Source of the DNA: DATMNR01 sp963702765
GTDB taxonomy: Bacteria > Chloroflexota > Ktedonobacteria > Ktedonobacterales > Ktedonobacteraceae
NCBI GenBank assembly: GCA_963702765.1
Contig: CAVPEB010000047.1
Span: forward strand, 1-64,000
Reading direction: 5' to 3'
DNA length: 64,000 nt
Part shown: positions 47,113-55,595 of the stretch, piece after piece
Layout: every line of letters begins with the position of its first letter
Numbering within the stretch: position 1 is the first letter of the stretch
Translations under genes and position numbers: made by a program
Notes under the pieces: generated by a model
Told to the model about the DNA's origin: nothing
Database searches by the model: none
What the model saw: only the letters and a program-made list of their open reading frames with translations

Positions 47113-47546
47113 GGTTCTGCTCTCCCATATACTGGTGCTAGATGATTTTTTGAGGAATGATACACCCGCGACGGCATTGTGATGCCAGGATGCTGCTGAC
47201 GGTAGATCAGAATGGCGTGCTGTAGGGTATGTATCACTTGATCCACAGGTTGATGTTTGCGATTCGCAATCTCATACAGAGTCACATGGTGGTACGAAAC
47301 AGGACTGGAAATTTCTAGTGAACGATACACGTAATACTCGGGGACGTGATAAATACGAGAGATAGCCGGAACTGTCATCCAGGCACTAATCGTACTCACC
47401 TTTCCTGCCTTGACATCATGATTCTGCAGTTGGAGATTTCGTACTGCTTCAAAGGTATTTGCAGTGGTAAAGGCCGAAAATACCAGTGCAAGTAGCAACA
47501 GAGCACTTAATACACTGAGTTTCATCCGTTCGCGCATTGTTTCCAA
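47109..47546 (-). CDS. small membrane-anchored hypothetical protein
   Basis: A 145-residue protein with one N-terminal membrane/signal helix (LSVLSALLLLALVFSAFTTA) and an extracytoplasmic part with YHVPEYYVYRSLEI and LYEIANRKHQPVDQVIHTLQ, two helical blocks resembling a winged or small helical domain. It leads the operon with DedA and the glycosyltransferase; the stop overlaps the next start by four bases. The function is unknown. TTG 47546 or ATG 47537 may be the start. Confidence 0.7.
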   Translation of the reverse strand: METMRERMKLSVLSALLLLALVFSAFTTANTFEAVRNLQLQNHDVKAGKVSTISAWMTVPAISRIYHVPEYYVYRSLEISSPVSYHHVTLYEIANRKHQPVDQVIHTLQHAILIYRQQHPGITMPSRVYHSSKNHLAPVYGRAEP

Positions 47547-48064
47547 TCCCTACTGACGATTATTTTTCCCTTGAAAAATGAGTTTCAGAAAGAGATATGA
47601 TGTATCGTATTGTATCAAGCCTACCATAAGTTGCAACCAAAATGCATGAGAGTTTTCTCATCTTCTTCCAATGGCATTTTCATCATCACCTGCTAAGCTA
47701 CATTAGCGAGGGGCTAAAGAGACACTTGCCCGTCTGTGTGTCGCTTGATAGAACCTGTTATGTGTAGCCCTGTATGCTTTTGACATTATTGATCCAGGTG
47801 AGGGTAACATCCCCGAGGAAGGCCGATGAATTGGCGGTGTGCGCGATACATCGGCACCTACGGTTGTTTGATTGGACCCGAGGAGGGCTCGGTGAATTGG
47901 CGGTGTGCGCGATATATGGGCGTACGCGATATATCGGTGTGATGAGCAAGGCACCCGCGAGAGCAGGATACCCGCAAGGGAGTATCCCTACATTTCATGT
48001 GGTCGCCTGGATTAAGTTGTTTAAGGATATATAGGGCTACGCACTTTTTTGAGAGGATGTATTC
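47547..48064. repeat. promoter and repeat-rich intergenic region
   Basis: This holds the Pho-box-like promoter (47655-47699), R1 copies at 47821-47862 and 47887-47940, and a hairpin GGATAC/GTATCC (about 47968-47989, GGGAGTATCCCTAC), a member of the CCCTAC palindrome family also seen at 6705 and 54372. No gene is supported. Confidence 0.7.
47655..47699 (+). promoter_or_regulatory. Pho-box-like triple direct repeat with -10 box, upstream of the GtrA-GT2 gene
   Basis: TTCTCAT (47655), TTCCAAT (47666), TTTTCAT (47677) at 11-base period, then TAAGCT (47694-47699) 28 bases after the second repeat. The geometry is identical to the sites at 43933 and 49494. Confidence 0.7.
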
Positions 48065-49462
48065 GTGATAGAAACTTCTGATTTGCATTATAAAGAAACA
48101 TTTGAAGCTCTCAATTCTGTTCAATCTCAACTTAAAGAGCAAAAAGCCGACCATCAGGCTGGTGCTGGACGGAAGCGCTGGATGGGACAAGTAATTCGTT
48201 TTGGCCTGGTGGGCGGATTAAATACGATAGTGGATCTACTGATCTTAAATATGTTATTGCTACTGTTTCCGACAAACAGTACGCGGATGATCTTGATTTT
48301 CGGCGCTATTGCATACAGTATAGGCGCGGTCAACAGTTTTCTCTTGAATAAATATTGGACCTTTGGATACCGACAGAGAACGAGCTGGAGAGAAGTCGCG
48401 CGTTTCGTTGTGACCACTTTGTTGGGTATAGGATGGAGCAGCATTATTCTGTGGCTTGCCAGTAATGCTTTGCAACCTCTATTGATTAATCCTATGATCT
48501 GGGCGAATGTTTCGAAAGTGATTGCTATCTGTGGTACGGTGACGATCAATTATCTGGGGATGAGTTTATGGGTGTTTGTGAGCAATGCGAGTAAGGCACA
48601 TGCGCAGTTCATGGTACCTGCGCGATATGAAGGCAATAATCTCACATCAAATGGTGGAGGATTATATGCTTCGAGCGGTTACGAGCAGTCAAGTGTGATT
48701 GAGAGTAAATCAGCAAGCAGCCATAGTATCTCAGTTGTTCTACCCGCATATAACGAGGAGGAGATCATTGCAAGGACAGTAAAAGTGGCCATGGATGTAT
48801 TGAATGCCTGGGGCATGGATTTCGAGATCCTGGTTGTCAATGATGGGAGCACGGATAGAACAGGGGAGATAGTGGCAGCGATTGTTGATGCACATCCGCG
48901 CGTTCTTCTCATTACTCATGAATTGAATCAGGGTTATGGATCTTCACTGGTGAGTGGTTTCGCAGCGGCCACAAAGGAACTGGTCTTCTTTATGGACTCT
49001 GATGGGCAATTTGATATTCAGGATTTACAGGAGTTTTTCCCACTGATCGATACGTATGACGCCGTGATTGGCTATCGAATAGATCGACAAGATTCGTGGA
49101 TGCGCAAGATTAATGCGTGGGGATGGAATCAACTGATCGGTTGGGTGCTGAATGTTCACGTTCGGGATGTGGACTGCGCGTTCAAACTTCTGCATGCGGA
49201 ATTTCTGCATCAACATCCGTTGGAAACGCGCGGAGCAATGATCAATGCAGAATTGTTGTACAGATTGCAACGTGCTGGATGTAGTTACAAGGAAGTTGGC
49301 GTGATTCATCTGCCTCGCTTGCATGGGCAAGCTACGGGAGCGAAGCTGAGGGTAATCTTGCGAGCATTTCGCGAACTGTTCGTGTCGGCGCGCAAGTGGA
49401 ATCGTGAGGAGCAAAGACTTCTTGCACAACCCTCGAAGCGGGAATTACAAACGCGGGGATGA
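48065..49462 (+). CDS. GtrA-GT2 fusion glycosyltransferase
   Basis: A 465-residue protein in two parts. The N-part (40-175) is a GtrA-type four-helix membrane domain (VIRFGLVGGLNTIVDLLILN, NSFLLNKYWTFGYRQRT). The C-part (about 215-440) is a DPM1-like family 2 glycosyltransferase: SVVLPAYNEEEIIARTV, LVVNDGSTDRTGEI, VFFMDSDGQFDIQDL (DxD) and DVDCAFKLL. Such proteins transfer sugars to polyprenyl phosphate. The GtrA part is usually C-terminal, so this order is less common. GTG 48065 is the start. Confidence 0.88.
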   Translation: MIETSDLHYKETFEALNSVQSQLKEQKADHQAGAGRKRWMGQVIRFGLVGGLNTIVDLLILNMLLLLFPTNSTRMILIFGAIAYSIGAVNSFLLNKYWTFGYRQRTSWREVARFVVTTLLGIGWSSIILWLASNALQPLLINPMIWANVSKVIAICGTVTINYLGMSLWVFVSNASKAHAQFMVPARYEGNNLTSNGGGLYASSGYEQSSVIESKSASSHSISVVLPAYNEEEIIARTVKVAMDVLNAWGMDFEILVVNDGSTDRTGEIVAAIVDAHPRVLLITHELNQGYGSSLVSGFAAATKELVFFMDSDGQFDIQDLQEFFPLIDTYDAVIGYRIDRQDSWMRKINAWGWNQLIGWVLNVHVRDVDCAFKLLHAEFLHQHPLETRGAMINAELLYRLQRAGCSYKEVGVIHLPRLHGQATGAKLRVILRAFRELFVSARKWNREEQRLLAQPSKRELQTRG

Positions 49463-49493
49463 ATATGAAAGTTGAGGGGCAATTATTGGAAGA

Positions 49494-49538
49494 TTCTCAT
49501 GTTTTTCCAATGGAATTTTAATCAGCCTGGCATATGAT
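49494..49538 (+). promoter_or_regulatory. Pho-box-like triple direct repeat with -10 box
   Basis: TTCTCAT (49494), TTCCAAT (49505), TTTTAAT (49516) at 11-base period, then TATGAT (49533-49538) at the same 28-base distance from the second repeat as at 43933. It precedes the 49696 operon. Confidence 0.75.
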
Positions 49539-49695
49539 TGGGTAGATTGGGAAAATAAGCTTGAGTATTGCTATGGGAAAATTATTAGGAGGACGTTTGT
49601 ATGGCATGCATACAGGAGTTGAAGAGATAGAGGGTAACATGTCGAGAGTGAGCTTAGCTTGATGCACTTGCATGTAATTGTGAAGAGGAGACTAG

Positions 49696-50133
49696 ATGCA
49701 GACGAATCCATACGAAGGTGAAAAGCCACTTGCGTGGATGCCGCAAGAGAATCGGTTCTACGAGCGTGAATCCGACAAGGTATATAGCAGTCAGCAGCCA
49801 GCAGCTTTACATTATCAGCAATGGCAACAAAATATTCAAAATCCGAGGCCAAAGTTACAAGAGCGCATGCCAAAAACTCAGGCGTTGGAACTTGTGAATG
49901 TATACAAGAAACGGCTGATCGTTGCATCGCTGGTAGTATTTGGTATGGTGAGCGGGCTTGTGGCGTTTCACCAGGTTGGCACTACGGCAACCCAGAATCA
50001 AGTAAGTCCTTCTCAATCGGCGCCTGTACCCCAACCCTCTAACGGTGGTGGTTTCTTTGATCAACAGGGGGGAAATAATTTTGGATCCGGGGGCTTCGGG
50101 CAGCAACCATCTTCGGGATCTGGAGTTTCCTAA
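49696..50133 (+). CDS. single-pass membrane protein with disordered tails
   Basis: A 145-residue protein. A polar N-terminus (residues 1-70, Gln/Pro-rich) is followed by one helix (RLIVASLVVFGMVSGLVAFH) and a Gly/Gln/Ser-rich exported tail (GGGFFDQQGGNNFGSGGFGQ). The ATG follows GAGGAG by five bases. No recognised domain; it is likely an accessory of the ferric-reductase-like protein encoded 87 bases downstream, in the same direction under the Pho-box-like promoter. Confidence 0.75.
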   Translation: MQTNPYEGEKPLAWMPQENRFYERESDKVYSSQQPAALHYQQWQQNIQNPRPKLQERMPKTQALELVNVYKKRLIVASLVVFGMVSGLVAFHQVGTTATQNQVSPSQSAPVPQPSNGGGFFDQQGGNNFGSGGFGQQPSSGSGVS

Positions 50134-50220
50134 ATATATGCTTCCAGCGGACTGAGCTATAATAATAACATATGGGGAAGTTTGGAGCTAAGGCCAGTCG
50201 AGCTTATATAAGGAGGGGCT

Positions 50221-51399
50221 ATGAGCATCTGGCAAACAGTGACCTGGAATGTAGCACGAACAGGTGGGTTTACTGCATACATTTTACTCACATTAGCGGT
50301 GGCGGTGGGGTTGGCGCTGACGATGCAGCTACAGTCGCCCAGCTATTGGCCTCGCCTGATCAATAGTGAACTGCATAACTTTTTGACTCTGCTCAGTGTC
50401 GTATTTGTTGGTGTTCATATCCTGGCGGTATGGATTGATCCTTTTACGCGTTTTGGATGGAACGAGGTATTCATTCCTTTTGTGAGCCATTACAGGGCGA
50501 CGTGGATGGCTCTTGGCATTCTGGCGCTTTATCTGGGGATAGCTATAGGTATTAGCACGTGGCTGCGTCCCCTGATTGGATATGCCTGGTGGCGCCGACT
50601 GCATGTGCTCACATTGGGCGTTTATGGGCTTGTTACCGTCCATGGAATCGCAACGGGAAGTGATACACAAACCTGGTGGGGGCTGGTCATCTACGGGGGG
50701 AGCATTGCTCTTATCGGTGGATTGCTGTGCTGGCGCTTGCTTGTTCCAGTTAACGATCGAGGACGAGCACACCCAATTCTGGCATCGCTGCTTGGATTGG
50801 CTATACTGGCCGGGTTGATCTTTACGGTTGCTGGCCCATTACAACCAGGATGGAATGCGGTTGCCAATGGCGCTTCTTCTGGAAATAGTCTCTCTCAGTC
50901 AGTAGTACCCTCTCCAACGCAACGAGTGCCTTCAATATCTCAGGGTGGTAATACCAGCAATCCCTTTTCTGTCCCATTTACAGCTTCGTTCCAAGGAACA
51001 TTGGCACAGAACGGCCCAGACAGTAGTGGCGCTGTGACACTGCATGTTAATGCAACTTTGAGTGATGGCGCGCAGGGGGTTCTGACAATTATTTTGCAGG
51101 GTACACAAGAGGGCTTTGGCGGCCAGGGAAGTGGATTATCGATTACCTCGACACAGGTGAAACTTGGCCAGGATGCAGCGAGACCACTATATCAGGGATA
51201 CCTGACCGACTTACGAAGTAATGAGATACGCTGGCGTATGTCTGCTCTACTATCGAACGTTGGGGTAGGAACGAATAAGGTGCAGGCACAAATTGAAATG
51301 CAGGTAGATTCTTCCGGGCAGGTGACCGGAGTGATTCAGGGGGCACCTGTTCAAGGTTCTCCGTCCACTCCATCCACTCCTACGACTCAGCAAGTGTAG
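50221..51399 (+). CDS. ferric-reductase-like transmembrane protein
   Basis: A 392-residue protein with about six membrane helices (residues 15-215) of the ferric reductase/YedZ type. Candidate heme-ligand histidines occur in pairs: ELHNFLTLLSVVFVGVHILA (H50 and H63 region) and RRLHVLTLGVYGLVTVHGIA. The C-terminal 170 residues are an exported domain rich in Ser/Thr with a beta-type pattern (GTLAQNGPDSSGAVTLHVNA). It has no FAD/NAD-binding domain, so it needs a partner or acts as a heme b electron carrier. RBS AAGGAGG is optimal. Confidence 0.85.
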   Translation: MSIWQTVTWNVARTGGFTAYILLTLAVAVGLALTMQLQSPSYWPRLINSELHNFLTLLSVVFVGVHILAVWIDPFTRFGWNEVFIPFVSHYRATWMALGILALYLGIAIGISTWLRPLIGYAWWRRLHVLTLGVYGLVTVHGIATGSDTQTWWGLVIYGGSIALIGGLLCWRLLVPVNDRGRAHPILASLLGLAILAGLIFTVAGPLQPGWNAVANGASSGNSLSQSVVPSPTQRVPSISQGGNTSNPFSVPFTASFQGTLAQNGPDSSGAVTLHVNATLSDGAQGVLTIILQGTQEGFGGQGSGLSITSTQVKLGQDAARPLYQGYLTDLRSNEIRWRMSALLSNVGVGTNKVQAQIEMQVDSSGQVTGVIQGAPVQGSPSTPSTPTTQQV

Positions 51400-51427
51400 C
51401 TGCTCATTATGTGAAAGGATGTTGGTC

Positions 51428-51799
51428 ATGCATAGATTCGGACATCACTGGATGAATGGGCATCAGTGGGGAGGTGGATTTTTCGGGGGGCCTGGATTGC
51501 TTCTTTCAGTAATGGGAACGTTAGTCTGGATAGCGTTGATAATTGGGCTGGCCTGGGCAATTCTCAGTTTGCTTATGCCTACAATACGACCGATGTTGGC
51601 GGATATTTTTGGCTCTAAATCGGCAAATGTTTCAGCTTTAGAGATTCTACGCCAGCGGTATGCGTCGGGTGAGATCGATGGAGTTACATTCGAGCAGATG
51701 CATGAGCGGTTGCTGGCATCGTATCAGCAAGAAGGCCATGGGGTGCCTCAAGATGCAGGATATCAAGAGGAGGGCTGGATTAGATACAAGAACACTTGA
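51428..51799 (+). CDS. SHOCT-domain membrane protein
   Basis: A 123-residue protein. A His/Trp/Gly-rich N-terminus (HRFGHHWMNGHQWGGGFFGG) may bind metal. One membrane helix (LVWIALIIGLAWAILSLL) follows, and a C-terminal SHOCT motif (ALEILRQRYASGEIDGVTFE) about 30 residues before the end. ATG 51428 lies ten bases after AAAGGA; ATG 51419 is too near. It follows the ferric reductase gene by about 30 bases and is likely in the same operon. Confidence 0.8.
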   Translation: MHRFGHHWMNGHQWGGGFFGGPGLLLSVMGTLVWIALIIGLAWAILSLLMPTIRPMLADIFGSKSANVSALEILRQRYASGEIDGVTFEQMHERLLASYQQEGHGVPQDAGYQEEGWIRYKNT

Positions 51800-52260
51800 A
51801 TTGGCTGTGCCTCTATATAGCCGATGGGTATCGGAAAATGGGCGGATGTACGGTGATGGGAGTGCAGTGAGGCGTTTCGGATAGGGGACGGGAGATCCTT
51901 CGCTGGCGCTCAGGATGACAAGAGAGGGAGTCAAGGATGACAAGAGGGGAGTTCGGCATGACAAGGGGGGAATTTGGCTGAATTGTGAAAGGGTAAGTTG
52001 ATTGATGCGAAGGAGGGGTCGATAATGTGGATTGGCAACGAAGCGCCGCTACATCGGCGGTGGGCGCGATCACATCTGCCCCTACAGTGCGCGGATTATG
52101 CTTGTTAATCAGCATAATCGGGCCTAGGAAATTCCCATTTTGCCTAAAAGCCAGTATACATTTTAGAGGGTGGGTTTTCTATTTTTGTGCGGTATAGTAC
52201 ACTAAGTTTAGATTTCCTGATGATTAACTGGCAACTACGTTGGGAGAAAGGGGTTGGCCA
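51800..52260. repeat. repeat-rich intergenic region with a possible promoter
   Basis: R2 repeats (TTCGCTGGCGCTCAGGATGAC and degenerate GGATGACAAG units, 51889-51970), an R1-like copy at about 52044-52086, and a TATAGT element (52193-52198) about 62 bases before the response regulator start. Confidence 0.6.
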
Positions 52261-52935
52261 ATGCATATACTGGTGGTGGAAGACGAGCAGCGATTGGCAT
52301 ATCTACTACGCCGTGTTTTGCTGGAAGAGCGTCATTCCGTTGATATTGCGCATGATGGAAATGCTGGTCTTAATCTTGCGTTGAGCGATACGTATGATGT
52401 TGTCATTTTGGATATCATGCTACCTGGTATCGATGGCATTGATGTTTGCCGGCAGATGCGCGCAGAGCGTATTATGTCGCCTGTTCTGATGCTGACTGCT
52501 CGAGGGTCTGTGGAAGACCGTGTGACTGGTCTCAATGTAGGTGCTGATGATTACCTCACTAAACCGTTTGCAATGGAGGAACTGCTGGCCCGCATTAACG
52601 CTTTGCTGCGGCGCCGTGATCAACGTTTTGATGAGAATCCGCGACTTTGTGTGGGTGATTTAACGCTTGACCTGGTGGGGCATGAGGCACGCCGTGATGG
52701 ACGAGTCATTGAGTTAACGGCGAAAGAGTTTGCTCTGCTCGAATATTTAATGCGGCACCAAGGCCGGGTACTCACGCGCACACAAATCGTCGATGCCGTT
52801 TGGCGATATGACATGGAGGCGCTTTCGAACGTTGTCGACATTTACATTCACTATTTACGTGATAAGGTTGACCAGGGGTTTTCACAGTCATTAATAAAGA
52901 CCGTGCGTGGCGTTGGTTACAAGATTGAAGCATAA
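52261..52935 (+). CDS. OmpR/PhoB-family response regulator
   Basis: A 224-residue two-component regulator. The receiver has VVEDE, phospho-Asp in DVVILDIMLPGIDG, LTARG and the invariant Lys in DDYLTKPF. The C-terminal OmpR winged helix is complete: ELTAKEFALLEYLMRHQGRV, VVDIYIHYLRDKVDQ, IKTVRGVGYKIEA. This protein is a natural candidate to bind 11-base direct repeats such as those at 43933, 47655 and 49494. The ATG 52261 is chosen over the longer frame; it follows AGAAAGGGG. The partner histidine kinase starts 21 bases downstream. Confidence 0.92.
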   Translation: MHILVVEDEQRLAYLLRRVLLEERHSVDIAHDGNAGLNLALSDTYDVVILDIMLPGIDGIDVCRQMRAERIMSPVLMLTARGSVEDRVTGLNVGADDYLTKPFAMEELLARINALLRRRDQRFDENPRLCVGDLTLDLVGHEARRDGRVIELTAKEFALLEYLMRHQGRVLTRTQIVDAVWRYDMEALSNVVDIYIHYLRDKVDQGFSQSLIKTVRGVGYKIEA

Positions 52936-52956
52936 CAAGACAAGAGGAGCAGCAGC

Positions 52957-54460
52957 ATGAAGTGGAGAGATCCCTCCTGGTGGCCTTTGAGGCGAAGGAA
53001 AAGCCGCCTTTCGCAGGGGCCTGAGGCGGCTTTGTTTCAGGGACTGCGCATTCGCTTGACGCTGTGGTACTGCCTGGTATTGTGTGCTGCACTTGTGATA
53101 TTTAGTGTGATTCTGTACCTCGGAGCACGTTACTTCCTTCTCTCTCCTGTTGAAAGCGCAACTTCAGCGCATGCTCGTGATCACGCGTTTACATGGCTCG
53201 CAGGGTCACCTGATCGCGCGTGTTCGTCATTCGGCTCACCAGGACGATTTGCTCCTCCCTCCCCAGATCAGGGAGGAGCTATGTATGAAATGGTTGCTTG
53301 CTTTGACCAGAATGGCACTTTAGTGCAAACGAATGATACGGCACAACTTCCAGCAGCTTTTCTCAGCAATACTGTCGCGAAGAATGCCTTACAGGTGGGT
53401 TGGGCATCTGATACGGTTGATGTAGGGGGACAGATTGGGCAAATTTATCGTTATGCGCAGGCGGTGCCAAACCCGAATGGCAATGGGTATTTAGGAGTGG
53501 TGGTTGTAGGCGATTCGATCCAGGTGCAGGAAGATGCGCTGTCTTTGATACTGATACTCTTACTGAGCATTGGGGGATTAACATTGCTTGGTGCCGGACT
53601 GGGCGGGCTATTCCTGTCGAATCGCGCGTTGGAACCAGCCCGCCTGGCCTGGAGAAACCAGCAGCGTTTCATTGGTGATGCTGCTCATGAACTACGCACC
53701 CCACTGACCCTGTTGCGAGCAGATGCTGAAGTCCTGCTGCGCAGCCGCGAACATCTGGAGCCAGAGGATGCGGAATTGTTGGAGGATATCGTTACTGAAA
53801 CTGAGCGCATGTCGAATCTGGCCACGAACATGCTGACGCTGGCTCGACTGGATAATAACTCAACACACCGTGAGCATGAGGTAATCAATCTCACAGATAT
53901 AGCTTATGCTGATGTGAGGAGAGTTCAGGCTCTGGCCGATCAGACAGGGATCAGTTTGCAGGTTGAATCTCGATGATTCAGCACTGGTGATTGGAGATCC
54001 CACATTGTTGGAACAAGCTGTTCTTGTGTTACTTGATAACGCCATCAAGTATAACCGACCGGGTGGGCGTGTTACAATAAGTGCAGAGGTTAAAGATACC
54101 AACGCTTTTCTGAAGGTGAGCGATACAGGAATTGGTATTGCTGCTGAGCATATGTCACATTTAGGCGAACGCTTCTACCGTGTTGATAAGGCACGTTCGC
54201 GCGAGGCTGGAGGATCGGGTCTTGGTCTTTCCATCGCAAGAAGTATTGCAGAGGCGCACGGAGGGACCCTGACATTGTCAAGTGTGCCTGATCAAGGAAC
54301 GACGGTTACCATCAAGCTTCCACTAGCCCAGGGTGCCAGGACTGATCGTGAAGTCGATGCTGAGGAAAACAGGGCATCCGCGAGGGATGCCCCTACATTA
54401 CCAGAAATCCAGCTAGATGGACTAATGATATCTGAGCAACGAAAGGAACATCAATGCTGA
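52957..54460 (+). pseudogene. sensor histidine kinase split by a frameshift
   Basis: The partner of the upstream regulator. It has two TM helices (around 33-56 and 185-215) bracketing an extracytoplasmic sensor of about 120 residues. DHp has FIGDAAHELRTPLTLLRADA with the phospho-His. ATPase motifs lie in a second frame: ALVIGDPTLLEQA, LLDNAIKYNRPGG (N box), DTGIGIAAEH (G1) and EAGGSGLGLSIARSIAEAHG (G2). A one-base slip near 53963-53976 separates the parts. The extreme C-terminus includes an in-frame palindrome (54372-54392). If the slip is real, the pair would not signal. Confidence 0.88.
54372..54392. repeat. palindrome inside the histidine kinase C-terminus
   Basis: GGGCATCC (54372-54379) and GGATGCCC (54385-54392), then CTACA; the same CCCTAC-ending family as at 6705 and 47968, here read in frame as ASARDAP. 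Confidence 0.6.
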
Positions 54461-55419
54461 ATGATCCCGTTCTACTCAATGATTGGCATGTAGTAGCATA
54501 TGCTCCTGATCTCAAAGAGGGCAGCCCCATGGCTGTGCGTCTGTTAGAAGAGGATATCGTGCTGTGGCGCGTTAGAGACAAGATTCACGCCTGGCGCGAT
54601 CTCTGCCTGCACAGGGGCACAAGGCTCTCACTGGGTAAAGTGGAAGATGAGACGCTCATTTGCCCGTATCATGGTTGGACATATAACGGGGAAGGGCAGT
54701 GTGTTCGATTTCCTGCTCATCCGGACCAGGTGCCTCCCGCCAGAGCACGAGTGAAAGTTTACCAGGCGCAGGAAAAGTATAATTGGATATGGGTTACACT
54801 CGGCAATCCAGTAAAAGATATACCCCCTTTTCTGCAATGGGATGATGCTTCTTTTCATAAAGTGCATTGCGGCCCGTATCACTATAACGCCAGCGGGCCG
54901 CGAGCGGTAGAGAATTTTCTGGATGTGACCCATTTTCCGTTTGTACACCAGGGGTATTTAGGAGATCCTTCACACCCGGAGATAAGTGATTACGAGGCTG
55001 AAATTTCAGCAGATGGTGTGGTAGCCAAAGATATCGTTGTCTGGCAACCTGATCCAGATGGCTCGGGGCGTGGCGCAGATGTGACGTACACGTATACAGT
55101 TGTGCGTCCCTTAACCGCGTATTTTGTGAAGTCTTCGGCGGGACCAAAATTCGCTATGTATTTTACGGTGACGCCAGTATCAGAGCTCTCTTCGATCGCA
55201 TGGACCTATGTTGCGAAGGACTACGAGAACATTCCTGATGAAGAGACGCAGCAGTTCGAGGATATGATTACGTTGCAGGATGTGCCAATTGTCGAATCGC
55301 AGCGGCCTGAACTTTTGCCGCTGGATTTGCAAGCGGAGCTGCATCTGCGCTCTGATCGCACGGCTATTGCGTATCGCAAGTGGCTGCGGGAGTTGGGGTT
55401 GACGTTTGGGACGGCTTGA
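54454..55419 (+). CDS. Rieske non-heme iron oxygenase
   Basis: The oxygenase component of a Rieske-type monooxygenase/demethylase, 321 residues. The Rieske [2Fe-2S] site is CLHRGTRL...CPYHGW (residues about 48-72, Cys-His/Cys-His). The mononuclear iron site is in ENFLDVTHFPFVHQG (Asp/His/His). It resembles vanillate O-demethylase-type and chlorophyllide-oxygenase-like members. The reductase partner is not seen in the window. It overlaps the histidine kinase end by seven bases and is behind AAAGGA. Together with the adjacent aromatic acid operon it suggests aromatic demethylation or hydroxylation. Confidence 0.9.
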   Translation: MLNDPVLLNDWHVVAYAPDLKEGSPMAVRLLEEDIVLWRVRDKIHAWRDLCLHRGTRLSLGKVEDETLICPYHGWTYNGEGQCVRFPAHPDQVPPARARVKVYQAQEKYNWIWVTLGNPVKDIPPFLQWDDASFHKVHCGPYHYNASGPRAVENFLDVTHFPFVHQGYLGDPSHPEISDYEAEISADGVVAKDIVVWQPDPDGSGRGADVTYTYTVVRPLTAYFVKSSAGPKFAMYFTVTPVSELSSIAWTYVAKDYENIPDEETQQFEDMITLQDVPIVESQRPELLPLDLQAELHLRSDRTAIAYRKWLRELGLTFGTA

Positions 55420-55595
55420 AACATGACAGTATGGAAGAAGACGTATTCGCATATATATCTACTCTCCTCAGAGTTCGACATCCCATTTCACGAATGTCTA
55501 ATCCTCTCCTTGGGCAGTCCAGTGTCGTCGAACACTGGTCACAAGATGCAGTTGCGCCAGACGCTTCACGCGCGCTTCATCCAGTATGAGCTGGT

